Positions 7,557 through 17,016 of a DNA stretch of 64,000 bases are shown in pieces. The translations under genes were made by a program, and so were the position numbers. Position 1 is the stretch's first letter. Each line of letters begins with the position of its first letter. Location of the stretch: the NCBI GenBank assembly GCA_040220455.1, contig JAVJUS010000005.1:127137-191136 (forward strand). Reading direction: 5' to 3'. Source of the stretch: JAVJUS01 sp040220455. Lineage in GTDB: Bacteria; Pseudomonadota; Alphaproteobacteria; DSM-16000; Inquilinaceae. Under the pieces are notes generated by a model, which did no database searches, was not told where the DNA came from, and saw nothing but the letters and a program-made list of their open reading frames with translations.

Positions 7557-8797
7557 TGGCGGCCCGGCCGGTCCCGGCCGCGCTGGTCACCGCCGCGTTG
7601 ACGGGGGCGGTGGCGACGGCGCTGGTCGTCGCCCTGTGGAGCCTGGCGGCGACGCTCGCCGGCGGGCGCGACGCGGGCATGCCGCTCGACGCCGGGCTCG
7701 TCACCGGCGTCGTCCAGGGCCTTGTCTTCGCCGCCGCGGCGCCGCGCGACCCGAGCCACCGGGTCGGCCGGGCGGCGGCGGCCGTTGCCGGACTGATCGT
7801 CTTCCTGGCGGTGAGCGGTCTCGCCCCGTTCGGCCTGGGGCTCGGAAGCGAGCCCTTCTGGGCGGGCGTCGGGGCGCTGGCCGTCGCGGCCGGCGGCGCC
7901 GTGGCGATCCGCGCGGCCTTCTTCGGGCTCGACCTCGCCGCCTTCGCCCGGATGCAGATCGAGACCGTGGCGATCCGCCTGCTGCGCGGCTTCGGCATCG
8001 CCTTCTTCACGGTGATCGTCGCCTTTCCCTTCTACGTCATGGTGGTGGCGAGCCTGAAGCCCCAGGGCCTGCTGCTGGCGAACCCGCTCGACCTGTCGAT
8101 CGATTTCGGCCAGCCCTTGGGCACGCTGTTCTCGGCCTATGTCGAGGTCTTCACCACCTTCGACTTCGGGCGCTACATCCTGGTCAGCACCCTGGTCTCG
8201 ACGATCACCGTCCTGGTCACGCTGACGCTGGCGGTGCCCGGCGCCTACGCCGTCTCCCGCCTGCGATTCCCGGGGCGGGAATGGATGGGGCGCTCGATCC
8301 TGCTGATCTACCTGTTCCCGGCGATCGTGCTGGTCGTCCCGCTCTACGCGGTGTTCAGCCTGATGGGCCTGCGCGACAGCCTGATCGGGCTGCTGATCGT
8401 CTATCCGGCGACGACGCTGCCGGTCTCGCTCTACATGCTCCAGGGCTATTTCCGCGGCCTGCCGGCGGAGCTGGAGGAGGCGGGCATCATCGACGGCTGC
8501 ACGCGGCTGGGCGTGATCCGTCGGATCACCCTGCCCCTGTCCCTGCCGGCGCTGGCCTCGGTCGCCCTCTACGTCTTCATGATCGCGTGGAACGAGTTCC
8601 TGTTCGCCTTCATGTTCCTGGACGACCCGGCCATCTTCACCCTGTCGCGCGGCATGGTCTCGCTCGACAGCTCGGAGGTGCCGCGGCAGTTCCTGATGGC
8701 CGGCGCGGTCGTGGTCACCGTGCCGATCATGGTGATCTTCCTGTGGTTCGAGCGCTATCTGGTGACCGGCCTGACCGCCGGCTCGGTGAAGGGATGA
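7556..8797 (+). CDS. Sugar ABC transporter permease (MalG-type) with four-helix N-terminal extension
   Basis: Second inner-membrane permease, 413 residues. The conserved part starts near residue 140 (LLRGFGIAFFTVIVAFPFY) and carries the EAA loop EEAGIIDGCTRLGVIRRITLP and the typical C-terminal AWNEFLFAF. MalG-type permeases are usually ~280 residues; here ~135 extra N-terminal residues hold about four hydrophobic segments (near 9-35, 46-62, 76-94, 102-121). These have no similarity that I recognise. The start at 7556 overlaps the previous stop as TGATG, which supports it and implies translational coupling. It overlaps the glycoside hydrolase start by ATGA. Confidence 0.9.
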   Translation: MAARPVPAALVTAALTGAVATALVVALWSLAATLAGGRDAGMPLDAGLVTGVVQGLVFAAAAPRDPSHRVGRAAAAVAGLIVFLAVSGLAPFGLGLGSEPFWAGVGALAVAAGGAVAIRAAFFGLDLAAFARMQIETVAIRLLRGFGIAFFTVIVAFPFYVMVVASLKPQGLLLANPLDLSIDFGQPLGTLFSAYVEVFTTFDFGRYILVSTLVSTITVLVTLTLAVPGAYAVSRLRFPGREWMGRSILLIYLFPAIVLVVPLYAVFSLMGLRDSLIGLLIVYPATTLPVSLYMLQGYFRGLPAELEEAGIIDGCTRLGVIRRITLPLSLPALASVALYVFMIAWNEFLFAFMFLDDPAIFTLSRGMVSLDSSEVPRQFLMAGAVVVTVPIMVIFLWFERYLVTGLTAGSVKG

Positions 8798-10116
8798 CGG
8801 GCATGGCACGGGACGGAGCGACGATCGACGCGGCCAGGAAACAAGAGCTCGACCAGGCGGCGCGCGCCATCCTGGCGACCAACGACCGGGGCGGCTTCAC
8901 CGTGCCGACGGCGGGGCTCTATCCCTTCCAGTGGAACTGGGATTCCTGCCTGGTCGCGCTCGGCTGGGCCGCGATCGACGAGGCCCGGGCCTGGCAGGAG
9001 ATCGAGAGCCTGTTCGCCGCGCAATGGCCGGACGGCATGGTGCCGCACATCGTCTTCCACAGCGCGGACGCCGGCTACTTCCCGGGGCCGGAGGTCTGGG
9101 GCACCGGGCGCGCGCCCGAAAGCTCCGGCATCACCCAGCCGCCGGTCGCCGCCTCCTGCGTCGCCCGGCTGTGGCGCGGGGCCACGGACCGCCACGCGGC
9201 GCGGCCCCGCACGGTGGCGCTGCTGCACCGCCTCGCCGACTGGCACGCCTGGTGGCGCCGGGCGCGCGATCCGCATGGCCGCGACCTGGTCGCCATCCTG
9301 CACCCGTGGGAGAGCGGGATGGACAACAGCCCGGCCTGGGACGCCGCGCTCGCCCGGGTGGCCGTCGATCCGGACCTGCCCGCCTACCAGCGCCGCGACA
9401 CCGGCCATGTGGACGCCGCCCAGCGGCCGACGACGGCGGAGTACGACCGCTACCTGACGCTGGTCCGGCTGTTCCGGGCCAATGGCTGGGATTCCGCGGT
9501 GCTGCACGACCTGTCGCCGTTCCGGGTGTGCGACGTGGCGACCAACGCCATCCTGCTGGCGGCCGAGCACGACCTGGCGGCGCTCGCCGGCGACCTGGGC
9601 GAGCCCGGGCGGCGCGCCGAGGCCGAGGCCCGGGCCGCCGACCTGTCGTCCGGGCTGGAGAGCCTGTGGAACGCCGAGGCCGGGCTCTACCGCGCCCACG
9701 ACCGGATCGCCGGGGCGCGCGTGTCCGCCGACACCTCGGCCGGCTTCTTCCCCCTGCTCGACCCGAGCCTGCCGGAGCCGCGGCGTGCGGCGCTGGTCGC
9801 CGGGCTGGAGCGCTGGCTGGACGCGGCACCGATCGGCCTCGCCACCGTGCATCCCGACGATCCGTCCTTCGACCGGCGGCGCTACTGGCGCGGGCCGACC
9901 TGGGCGATCGTCAACTTCCTGCTCTCGCGCGGCCTGGAGACCGCGGGCCGGCCGGAGACGGCCGAGCGCCTGCGCGCCGCCACTGCACGCGCCATCGCCG
10001 GGGCCGGGTTCTTCGAATACTTCGACCCGCTCGACGGCACCGGCCTGGGCGGCCGCGACTTCTCCTGGACCGCCGCCATGTGGCTCGCCTGGGTCTCGCC
10101 GGGGGAAGAGGGATAG
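8794..10116 (+). CDS. MGH1-like glycoside hydrolase (GH63-related)
   Basis: Cytoplasmic (no signal peptide) 440-residue (alpha/alpha)6-barrel hydrolase. Landmarks are FQWNWDSCLVALGW near residue 45, HPWESGMDNSPAWD near 170 (which carries the likely general-acid Asp) and the C-terminal YWRGPTWAIVNFLL and FFEYFDPLDG (likely general-base Glu), as in mannosylglycerate hydrolase-type enzymes. It probably splits the imported disaccharide or glycoside delivered by the adjoining ABC transporter. The start overlaps the permease stop (ATGA). The true substrate could be glucosylglycerate, mannosylglycerate, trehalose-like or another alpha-glycoside; the sequence alone does not decide. No transporter ATPase gene follows. 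Confidence 0.82.
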   Translation: MTGMARDGATIDAARKQELDQAARAILATNDRGGFTVPTAGLYPFQWNWDSCLVALGWAAIDEARAWQEIESLFAAQWPDGMVPHIVFHSADAGYFPGPEVWGTGRAPESSGITQPPVAASCVARLWRGATDRHAARPRTVALLHRLADWHAWWRRARDPHGRDLVAILHPWESGMDNSPAWDAALARVAVDPDLPAYQRRDTGHVDAAQRPTTAEYDRYLTLVRLFRANGWDSAVLHDLSPFRVCDVATNAILLAAEHDLAALAGDLGEPGRRAEAEARAADLSSGLESLWNAEAGLYRAHDRIAGARVSADTSAGFFPLLDPSLPEPRRAALVAGLERWLDAAPIGLATVHPDDPSFDRRRYWRGPTWAIVNFLLSRGLETAGRPETAERLRAATARAIAGAGFFEYFDPLDGTGLGGRDFSWTAAMWLAWVSPGEEG

Positions 10117-10267
10117 GTTGCCGGACCGGAGCGATCCGCGGAAATCAAGGAATCGCTAACCCTCCGGCCATAGCTTCGATTTCGAACTATCCCTCCGGCG
10201 CGCCCGCCGGCCTACCCGTTCGGGGCCGCCCGGCGCCGCCATCCTCGCCGAAAGGGGAGCCCGACCG

Positions 10268-11686
10268 ATGTCGGAGGCGTTCGCGCGCATCGCGCAGCCG
10301 CTGTCCCGGGCCGTCCTGGTCTTCACGCTGGGCTGCCTCGTCACCTGGACGGCCGTGTTCCCGTTCGATCCCTATATCCGCAACGCCTTCATCGGCGGCC
10401 GCGCGGTGGTAATGACCGCGATCATGGCCGTGACGAAGCCGACGCCGGATGTCTGGCGCTTCATCGAGCCCGAGACCTTCGAGGGCGGCGTGGTGACGCT
10501 GACCGAGGACGCCTCGGACGCCGTGCGCCTGATCACGGTGGGCGAGAGCGCGCGGCTGATCGACCGGGAGGGCAACGAGCTCCATCGCTGGGCGATCGAC
10601 TACGCCGACCTGCCTGAGAGCGAGGGCAACGAGAAGGTCTCCGCCGGGCTCGCCGGCTCGGACGGGCTCTACTGGCAGCGCGCCACGGTGCTGCCGGACG
10701 GCGACCTGATCGTCATGATCAACCACACGGGCCTGTCGCCCACCGGCGTCGGGATGATGCGGCTGGACCGGGAGTCGCGGCCGGTCTGGGTGCGCCACGA
10801 CCACTACCACCACGACTTCGACGTGGACGCGGCGGGCTATGTCCATGTGCTCGACCAGCGCGAGCGCGCCCAAGCGCCGGCGCCGTTCGACGCGCTGATC
10901 GGGCCGGTGCTCGACGAGGGGCTGCAGGTGCTCTCGCCGGCGGGCGAGCCGGTGCGCCGGGTCTCCTTCCTCGACGCCTTCGCCGACTCGCCCTACGCCT
11001 CGCTCGTCGACTCCCACGCGCGGATCGACTGGCATTCCTGGGGCGACTACCTGCACTCCAACAATGTCGACGTGGCCGACGCGGCGACCGCCGCGCGCTT
11101 TGCCATGGTCGAGCCGGGCCAGGTGCTGATCAGCCTGCGCGACATCGACACGATCGCGCTGCTCGACCTCGAGGAAGAGACGATCACCTGGGCGATGATC
11201 GGCGCCTGGCACCGCCAGCACGACCCGGACTTCCTGCCCAACGGCAACATTCTGATCTTCGACAACAAGGGCGACTGGGCGCGCGGCGGCAAGTCGCGGG
11301 TGATCGAGGTCGACCCGGCGACCGGCGGCATCGTCTGGTCCTTCCCCGACGGCCCCGACGGCGAGCCGCTGTGGAGCGACTACCGCGCCGAGCAGGAGGT
11401 CGTGCCCGGCACGGCCGAGGCAGAAGCGGGGGCGGGGGCGCAGACCATCCTGGTCAACGCCTTCACCACCGGCCGCCTGCTGGAGGTCGACCGCGCCGGC
11501 CGCGTGCTGTGGGAATACCGCTGCCCGGACCGCCATCCGGAAAAGCCGAAGGTCGCCTGCAGCGTGATGTCCGCCACCGCCTTCGCCCGCGCCGACCTGC
11601 CCTTCCTGGACGACGGCGGCGTCATGACCCTGGAGACCGCCGACGCCGTCACCCTGCGCCCCGGCGGCGGGAGCGCGCGGCGGTAG
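10268..11686 (+). CDS. Arylsulfotransferase (ASST)-like membrane-anchored protein
   Basis: 472-residue protein with one N-terminal membrane segment (about 14-32), probably holding a periplasmic beta-propeller. The repeated blades can be followed through phrases such as WQRATVLPDGDLIVMIN, HDPDFLPNGNILIFDN and RVIEVDPATGGIVWSFP. Histidines in VRHDHYHHDFDVD and GDYLHSNNVDV are candidates for the active site of the arylsulfotransferase family (sulfate transfer from one phenol to another), but this group is often annotated on fold alone. AAAGGGGA precedes the ATG. It stands alone after the hydrolase and converges on the YHS gene. Confidence 0.75.
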   Translation: MSEAFARIAQPLSRAVLVFTLGCLVTWTAVFPFDPYIRNAFIGGRAVVMTAIMAVTKPTPDVWRFIEPETFEGGVVTLTEDASDAVRLITVGESARLIDREGNELHRWAIDYADLPESEGNEKVSAGLAGSDGLYWQRATVLPDGDLIVMINHTGLSPTGVGMMRLDRESRPVWVRHDHYHHDFDVDAAGYVHVLDQRERAQAPAPFDALIGPVLDEGLQVLSPAGEPVRRVSFLDAFADSPYASLVDSHARIDWHSWGDYLHSNNVDVADAATAARFAMVEPGQVLISLRDIDTIALLDLEEETITWAMIGAWHRQHDPDFLPNGNILIFDNKGDWARGGKSRVIEVDPATGGIVWSFPDGPDGEPLWSDYRAEQEVVPGTAEAEAGAGAQTILVNAFTTGRLLEVDRAGRVLWEYRCPDRHPEKPKVACSVMSATAFARADLPFLDDGGVMTLETADAVTLRPGGGSARR

Positions 11687-11703
11687 GGCAAGCCACCGCG
11701 CGC

Positions 11704-11719
11704 GCACCGCCGCCGGTGC
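11704..11719. terminator. Short hairpin between convergent genes
   Basis: GCACCG (11704-11709) pairs with CGGTGC (11714-11719) over a CCGC loop in the 36-base gap between two convergent stops. It could serve as a bidirectional terminator, but it lacks a T-run. Confidence 0.3.
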
Positions 11720-11722
11720 CGC

Positions 11723-12268
11723 TCAGCCGCCGACGGGGGCGGCGGAGGGGTCGAATTCGGGGATCGGGTTGGCGTTGGCCGGGTCGGGTTCGAGGCCGGA
11801 CCAGTTGGTTTCCGCCTTGTCGATGAAGCCGGGAATGTCCTCCTCCCAGAATCCGACGACGGTCTGCGAGACGTTGAGGTAGAGCTCGCCGTCGACGATC
11901 CGCCAGAGCAGCGGGTTGCCCGGGACCTTGCCCTCCAGCGCCACGCCATAGGCGCAGTGGCCGTCGTACTCGGGCACGTAGCGCGCCGGATCGGCCAGGA
12001 AGCGCTCCCGGTTCTCCTCGGTGGCGAAGGCCCAGGTGGCGCCGTTGTGCTCCGCCGTGATGCTCGCCTTGCCGGGCAGCGGCGCGGGCTGGCGCTCGCC
12101 GACCGGGTTCTGCCCAAGGTCGAAATACGAGACAACGTCGTAGCCCGACACGGCGAAGCCGGTCGTGTCGACATACTGCTCGCCGGCCTCGGCCGTGCCG
12201 ATGGCGGTGCCGGCGAGGAGAAGGCCGGCGAGCGCGCTCGCGGCCAGGAACGTGCGATGGGATGCCAT
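11723..12268 (-). CDS. Exported YHS-domain protein
   Basis: 181-residue secreted protein. Residues 1-27 are a signal peptide (MASHRTFLAASALAGLLLAG...TAEAG). The mature region carries the YHS-type core: FAVSGYDVVSYFDLGQ, TWAFATEENRERFLADPARY, PEYDGHCAYGVALEG and LYLNVSQ. Proteins of this shape often lie near metal or copper genes and may bind a metal, but no mechanism is established. The ATG at 12268 has a GGGAGA ribosome site; the longer upstream frame has no signal peptide. It is divergent from the RND efflux genes, and an inverted repeat lies between them. Confidence 0.82.
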   Translation of the reverse strand: MASHRTFLAASALAGLLLAGTAIGTAEAGEQYVDTTGFAVSGYDVVSYFDLGQNPVGERQPAPLPGKASITAEHNGATWAFATEENRERFLADPARYVPEYDGHCAYGVALEGKVPGNPLLWRIVDGELYLNVSQTVVGFWEEDIPGFIDKAETNWSGLEPDPANANPIPEFDPSAAPVGG

Positions 12269-12391
12269 GGTGCGTTCTCCCGTTCGGAAGGGGGCCGGCC
12301 CGGCGCGGGGGCTCGCGGGGTCCGGCGCTTTCGTCGTCCCGATCAGATACCGCCGGACGGCCTCCGCGCCAGCCAACACGGCGTGAGCGGC

Positions 12392-12409
12392 CCGTGATCG
12401 CCGTCACGG
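12392..12409. promoter_or_regulatory. Inverted repeat between divergent YHS and RND genes
   Basis: CCGTGA (12392-12397) and TCACGG (12404-12409) form a perfect 6-bp inverted repeat with a 6-base spacer in the divergent intergenic region. This is the size and symmetry of a dimeric regulator site that could act on both genes. No linked TetR or MarR gene is present. Confidence 0.4.
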
Positions 12410-12502
12410 CAATTTCGTTCGCCGATCGATACTCACACGGTAAGATGACGCCTTGCGAGGACCGGAACGGCCGGCCCGCTCCCGGGTGAATGACGGAGTC
12501 GC

Positions 12503-13747
12503 GTGCCCATGCTGTCGGTTCCTCCCCCGCCGCCCGCGGGCGCTCGCCCTGCCCGGCCGGGACCGCGACCCCTCGCCCCGATCGCCATCCCGGCACGCGT
12601 GATCGCCGCCGCGGTGCTTCTCCTCGCCGGCCTCGCCGGCATCCCCCACGCCCGCGCGCAGGACGCCGGGGCCGCGCCGCCGCCCACGGTCACCGTCGCG
12701 CCGCCCCTGGTGCGCGAGCTCGTCGAGTGGCAGGAGTTCACCGGCCAGTTCGCCGCCGTCGATACGGTCGAGGTGCGCGCGCGGGTCAGCGGCTATCTGG
12801 AGCAGACGCGTTTCGACGACGGAGCCCTGGTCGCGGCCGGCGACCTGCTCTTCGAGATCGATCCCCGCCCCTTCCGCGCCGATCTGGACGCGGCCGAGGC
12901 GCGCCAGGCCTCCGCCGCCGCGCGGCTGGAGCTGGCCGAGCGCCAACTCGCCCGCGCGGAGAGCCTGCTGTCGACCAACAACATCCCCGAGGCGACCTAT
13001 GACGAGCGCATCGGCGAAGTCCGCGTCGCCACCGCCGCCCTGCGCGAGGCCGACGCCGCGGTCGCCCGGGCCCGGCTCGACCTGGACTACACCCGGATCG
13101 CCGCGCCGATCGCCGGACGCATCGGGCGCGCGGAGATCAGCGTCGGCAACCTGGTGATCGGCGGCGCCGGCGGCGATGCCAACCGGCTGACGACCATCGT
13201 CTCGATCGACCCGATCTACTTCGAGTTCGACATGAGCGAGTCGGACTTCCTCGCCTATCAGCGCGCGGCGGCCGAGGGCGTCCTGCCGTCCCGCCGCGAC
13301 GGCGGGATCGGCGTCGAGGCGCGGCTGTTCGACGAGCCCGGCAACTGGCCGTACAGCGGCGTGATCGACTTCGTCGACAATCGCGTCGACCGGTCTTCGG
13401 GCACGATCCGCATGCGCGGCGTGTTCCCGAACCCGGACGGCTTCCTGACGCCGGGGCAGTTCGGCGTGCTGCGCCTGCCGGGCTCGCCGCTCTACGCCGC
13501 CATCCTGCTGCCCGACTCCGCGATCCTGTCGGACCAGGACCGCAAGATCGTGCTGACCGTCGGCGAGGGCGATATCGTCGTGCCCAGGATCGTGCGCCCC
13601 GGCCCGCGGGAGCTGGGCCTCAGGATCATCCGGCGCGGCCTCGAGCCGGACGACCGGGTGATTATCGAGGGCGTCATGCACGCCCGCCCCGGCCAGCCCG
13701 TCACGCCGGAACCCGGCGAGGTCGTGCCGCCGGACCCGGCCGGCTGA
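12503..13747 (+). CDS. RND efflux pump periplasmic adaptor (AcrA/MexA family)
   Basis: Membrane-fusion protein that links the inner-membrane RND pump to an outer-membrane channel. The 414 residues include an N-terminal export signal (hydrophobic core AAAVLLLAGLAG, cleavage near HARAQ), the biotinyl-lipoyl motif SGYLEQTRFDDGALVAAGDLLFEIDPRPF, a helical hairpin (about 130-180), LDYTRIAAPIAGRIG, and beta-barrel segments. No lipobox cysteine is visible, unlike AcrA. The start is GTG 12503 or ATG 12509; a GGAG at 12495-12498 gives better spacing to the ATG. It is directly followed by the pump gene. Confidence 0.9.
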   Translation: MPMLSVPPPPPAGARPARPGPRPLAPIAIPARVIAAAVLLLAGLAGIPHARAQDAGAAPPPTVTVAPPLVRELVEWQEFTGQFAAVDTVEVRARVSGYLEQTRFDDGALVAAGDLLFEIDPRPFRADLDAAEARQASAAARLELAERQLARAESLLSTNNIPEATYDERIGEVRVATAALREADAAVARARLDLDYTRIAAPIAGRIGRAEISVGNLVIGGAGGDANRLTTIVSIDPIYFEFDMSESDFLAYQRAAAEGVLPSRRDGGIGVEARLFDEPGNWPYSGVIDFVDNRVDRSSGTIRMRGVFPNPDGFLTPGQFGVLRLPGSPLYAAILLPDSAILSDQDRKIVLTVGEGDIVVPRIVRPGPRELGLRIIRRGLEPDDRVIIEGVMHARPGQPVTPEPGEVVPPDPAG

Positions 13748-13763
13748 CGCGCGGGCCACGCCG

Positions 13764-16700
13764 ATGAAAATGGCGCATTTCTGCATCGACCGGCCGATCT
13801 TCGCGACGGTCCTGTCGATCGTGATCCTGCTGGTCGGCGCGCTCGCCGCCACCGCGCTGCCGATCGCCCAGTACCCGGAGATCGCGCCGCCGACGATCGT
13901 CGTCCGCGCGGCCTATCCGGGCGCCAACGCCGAGACCGTGGCGGAAACCGTCGCGACGCCGATCGAGCAGGAGATCAACGGCGTCGAGAACATGCTCTAC
14001 CTGTCGAGCCAGTCGACCGGCGACGGGGCGCTGACGATCACCGTGACCTTCGCGCTCGGCACCGATCTCGACGCCGCCCAGGTGCTCGTCCAGAACCGGG
14101 TCGCGGTCGCCGAGCCCCGGCTGCCGGAAAGCGTGCGCCGCCAGGGCGTGACGGTGACCAAGAGCTCGCCGGACATGCTGATGGTCATCCACCTGACCTC
14201 GCCTGACGGCTCGCGCGACCAGCTCTATCTCTCCAACTACGCCCGCCTGCAGATCCGCGACGTGCTCGCCCGGCTCGACGGGGTCGGCGACATCCAGATC
14301 GTCGGCGCGCGCGACTACGCCATGCGGATCTGGCTCGACCCGGAACGCATCGCCGCGCGCGGGCTGACCGCCGGCGAGATCGTCGCCGCCCTGCGCGCGC
14401 AGAACGTCGAGGTCGCGTCGGGCACGCTCAACCAGCCGCCGGTCCCCGACGAGGCGGCCTACCAGATCCCGGTGGAGACCCAGGGCCGCCTGGTCGAGGT
14501 CGACCAGTTCGAGCGCATCGCCGTGCGCACCGACGCCGACGGGCGCATCACCCGGCTGGGCGACGTGGCGCGGGTCGAGGTCGGGGCCCAGGACTACGGC
14601 CAGATCGGCTACCTCGACGGCGGCGAGGCGGTGCCGATGCTGATCTTCCAGCGGCCGGGATCCAACGCCCTGGACACGGCCGAGCGCCTGGTCGCCACCA
14701 TGGAGGGGCTGAGTGCCGAGTTCCCGCTCGGCGTCGGCTACAGCATCGTCTACAACCCGACCGAATTCATCGGCGAGTCGATCGACGAGGTCGTGCGCAC
14801 GATCTTCGAGGCGGTCGCCCTCGTCATCCTGGTCATCGTCGTCTTCCTGCAGACCTGGCGTGCCTCGATCGTCCCGATCGTCGCCATCCCGGTCTCGCTG
14901 ATCGGCACCTTCGCGGTGCTGGCGGCGCTCGGCTACTCGCTCAACACCCTGTCCCTGTTCGGCCTGGTGCTGGCCATCGGCATCGTCGTCGACGACGCCA
15001 TCATCGTGGTCGAGAACGTGGAACGCCGACTGCGCGAGGGGCTCGCCCCGCGCGAGGCGGCACACGCGACCATGGACGAGGTGTCGGGCGCGCTGGTCGC
15101 GACCTCGCTGGTGCTGATCTCGGTCTTCGTGCCGGCCGCCTTCCTGGGCGGCATCTCCGGGCAGTTCATGCGCCAGTTCGCCGTGACCATCGCCTCGGCG
15201 ACGGCGATCTCGCTGTTCGTCTCGCTGACGCTGAGCCCGGCGCTCTGCGCGCTGCTGCTCAAGCGCCACGCCCAAGGCGAGCACGCGGGCTCGCCGTTGA
15301 CGCGCCCCTTGCGCGCCTTCGCCCGCGGCTTCGACCGGGGATTCGACCGGCTGTCCGGCGGCTACGGCGCGGCGACCCGGCGCCTGGTCCGCCTGCCGCT
15401 GATCGTCCTGGCGGTCTATGCCGGCCTCGTCGCCCTGACGGCATGGCAGTTCGACCGGGCGCCGACGGGCTTCATCCCGGACCAGGACCAGGGCTACCTG
15501 ATTACGGTGGTCCAGCTTCCGCCCGGCGCGTCGCTGGAGCGCACCGACGCGGTGGTCCGCGACGCCTCCGCGCGGCTGGCCGCGGTCGAGGGCATCGAGC
15601 ACACGGTCGCCTTCGCCGGCTTCGACGGCGCGACCTTCACCGCCGCGCCGAACGCCGGGGCGATCTTCTCCACCCTGGCGCCGTTCGAGGAGCGGCTGCC
15701 GGCCGGGCTCACGGCCGATCGCCTGCTGGGGCAGACCTATGCCGCGCTGGCCCCGATCCGCACGGCGGTGCTGTTCACCATCCCGCCGCCGCCGATCCAG
15801 GGCGTGGGCAATGCCGGCGGGTTCAAGATGATGATCCAGGACCGGCGCGGGCGGGGGCTCGTCGCGCTCGAGGAGGCGACGGGCGCCATGGTCGCCGGCG
15901 CCAACGCCCTGCCGGAGACGACCGCGGCCTTCTCCCTGTTCAACACGCGCACACCCCGGATCTACGCCGATCTGGACCGGGTGCGGGCGGAGATCCTCGG
16001 CGTGCCCGCCGACCGCCTGTTCGAGACGCTGGAGGTCTATCTGGGCTCGGCCTATGTCAACGACTTCACCTTCCTCGGCCGCAGCTACCGGGTCACGGCG
16101 CAGGCGGACGGCGGCTTCCGCGAGGAGGTCGGCGACATCGCCGATCTGCGCACGCGCAACGACCAGGGCCGGATGGTGCCGATCGGCGCCATCGCGAGCT
16201 TCCAAGACACCACCGGCCCGCACCGGGTCGCCCGCTTCAACCTGTACCCGGCCGCCGAACTCCAGGGCAACGTGACGCCGGGTGTCAGCACGGGCACGGC
16301 GCTGGTCGCGCTCGAAAGGCTGGCCGAGCGCACGCTGCCCGACGGCTTCGGCTACGCCTGGACGGAGCTGTCCTACCAGGAGCGCGAGGCGGCGGGCGAT
16401 GGCGGGCTGATGGTATTCGTGCTGGCCGTCGTCTTCGTCTTCCTGGTGCTGGCCGCCCAGTACGAGAGCTGGAGCCTGCCGCTGGCGGTGGTCCTGATCG
16501 TGCCCATGTGCCTGCTGGCCGGCGTCACCGGCCTGATGATCCGCGGGCTGCCGATCGACGTGCTCTCCCAGGTCGGGTTCGTCGTGCTGGTCGGGCTCGC
16601 GGCGAAGAACGCGATCCTGATCGTCGAGTTCGCGCGCCAGGCCGAGGCCGCGGGCGAGGACCGCTTCGCCGCCGCCGTGGCCGCGGCGCGCACGCGCCTG

Positions 16701-16934
16701 CGCCCGATCCTGATGACCTCCTTCGCCTTCATCCTCGGTGTCGTGCCCCTGGTCATCGCCACCGGCGCGGGGGCGGAGATGCGCATCTCCCTCGGCACGG
16801 CCGTCTTCGCGGGCATGCTGGGCGTGACGGTCTTCGGGCTGATCTTCACGCCGGTCTTCTACACCGCGCTGCGCGGCCTGTTCGCCCGGCGCCGGGCGGC
16901 GGCGACGGCCGGGGAGCCGGGCGCGGGTGATTGA
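13764..16934 (+). CDS. RND multidrug efflux permease (AcrB/MexB, HAE1 family)
   Basis: Proton-driven inner-membrane drug exporter, 1056 residues, the full length for HAE1 pumps. Twelve membrane helices and two large periplasmic loops can be traced. The proton-relay residues are intact: Asp-Asp in IGIVVDDAIIVVENVERR (helix 4) and the Lys in GLAAKNAILIVEFARQ (helix 10). The family start FCIDRPIFATVLSIVI and the motif QYPEIAPPTI are typical. It forms an operon with the adaptor 16 bases upstream. No TolC/OprM gene follows, so the outer-membrane partner must be encoded elsewhere. Confidence 0.95.
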   Translation: MKMAHFCIDRPIFATVLSIVILLVGALAATALPIAQYPEIAPPTIVVRAAYPGANAETVAETVATPIEQEINGVENMLYLSSQSTGDGALTITVTFALGTDLDAAQVLVQNRVAVAEPRLPESVRRQGVTVTKSSPDMLMVIHLTSPDGSRDQLYLSNYARLQIRDVLARLDGVGDIQIVGARDYAMRIWLDPERIAARGLTAGEIVAALRAQNVEVASGTLNQPPVPDEAAYQIPVETQGRLVEVDQFERIAVRTDADGRITRLGDVARVEVGAQDYGQIGYLDGGEAVPMLIFQRPGSNALDTAERLVATMEGLSAEFPLGVGYSIVYNPTEFIGESIDEVVRTIFEAVALVILVIVVFLQTWRASIVPIVAIPVSLIGTFAVLAALGYSLNTLSLFGLVLAIGIVVDDAIIVVENVERRLREGLAPREAAHATMDEVSGALVATSLVLISVFVPAAFLGGISGQFMRQFAVTIASATAISLFVSLTLSPALCALLLKRHAQGEHAGSPLTRPLRAFARGFDRGFDRLSGGYGAATRRLVRLPLIVLAVYAGLVALTAWQFDRAPTGFIPDQDQGYLITVVQLPPGASLERTDAVVRDASARLAAVEGIEHTVAFAGFDGATFTAAPNAGAIFSTLAPFEERLPAGLTADRLLGQTYAALAPIRTAVLFTIPPPPIQGVGNAGGFKMMIQDRRGRGLVALEEATGAMVAGANALPETTAAFSLFNTRTPRIYADLDRVRAEILGVPADRLFETLEVYLGSAYVNDFTFLGRSYRVTAQADGGFREEVGDIADLRTRNDQGRMVPIGAIASFQDTTGPHRVARFNLYPAAELQGNVTPGVSTGTALVALERLAERTLPDGFGYAWTELSYQEREAAGDGGLMVFVLAVVFVFLVLAAQYESWSLPLAVVLIVPMCLLAGVTGLMIRGLPIDVLSQVGFVVLVGLAAKNAILIVEFARQAEAAGEDRFAAAVAAARTRLRPILMTSFAFILGVVPLVIATGAGAEMRISLGTAVFAGMLGVTVFGLIFTPVFYTALRGLFARRRAAATAGEPGAGD

Positions 16935-17016
16935 CGCGGGCCGCCGCCCGGGCGTTGTGTAGGCGGGCTGCAGCCCTTTCCGAATCGCCGCCCCCTCCGA
17001 GTCATCGTCCGCCGCC

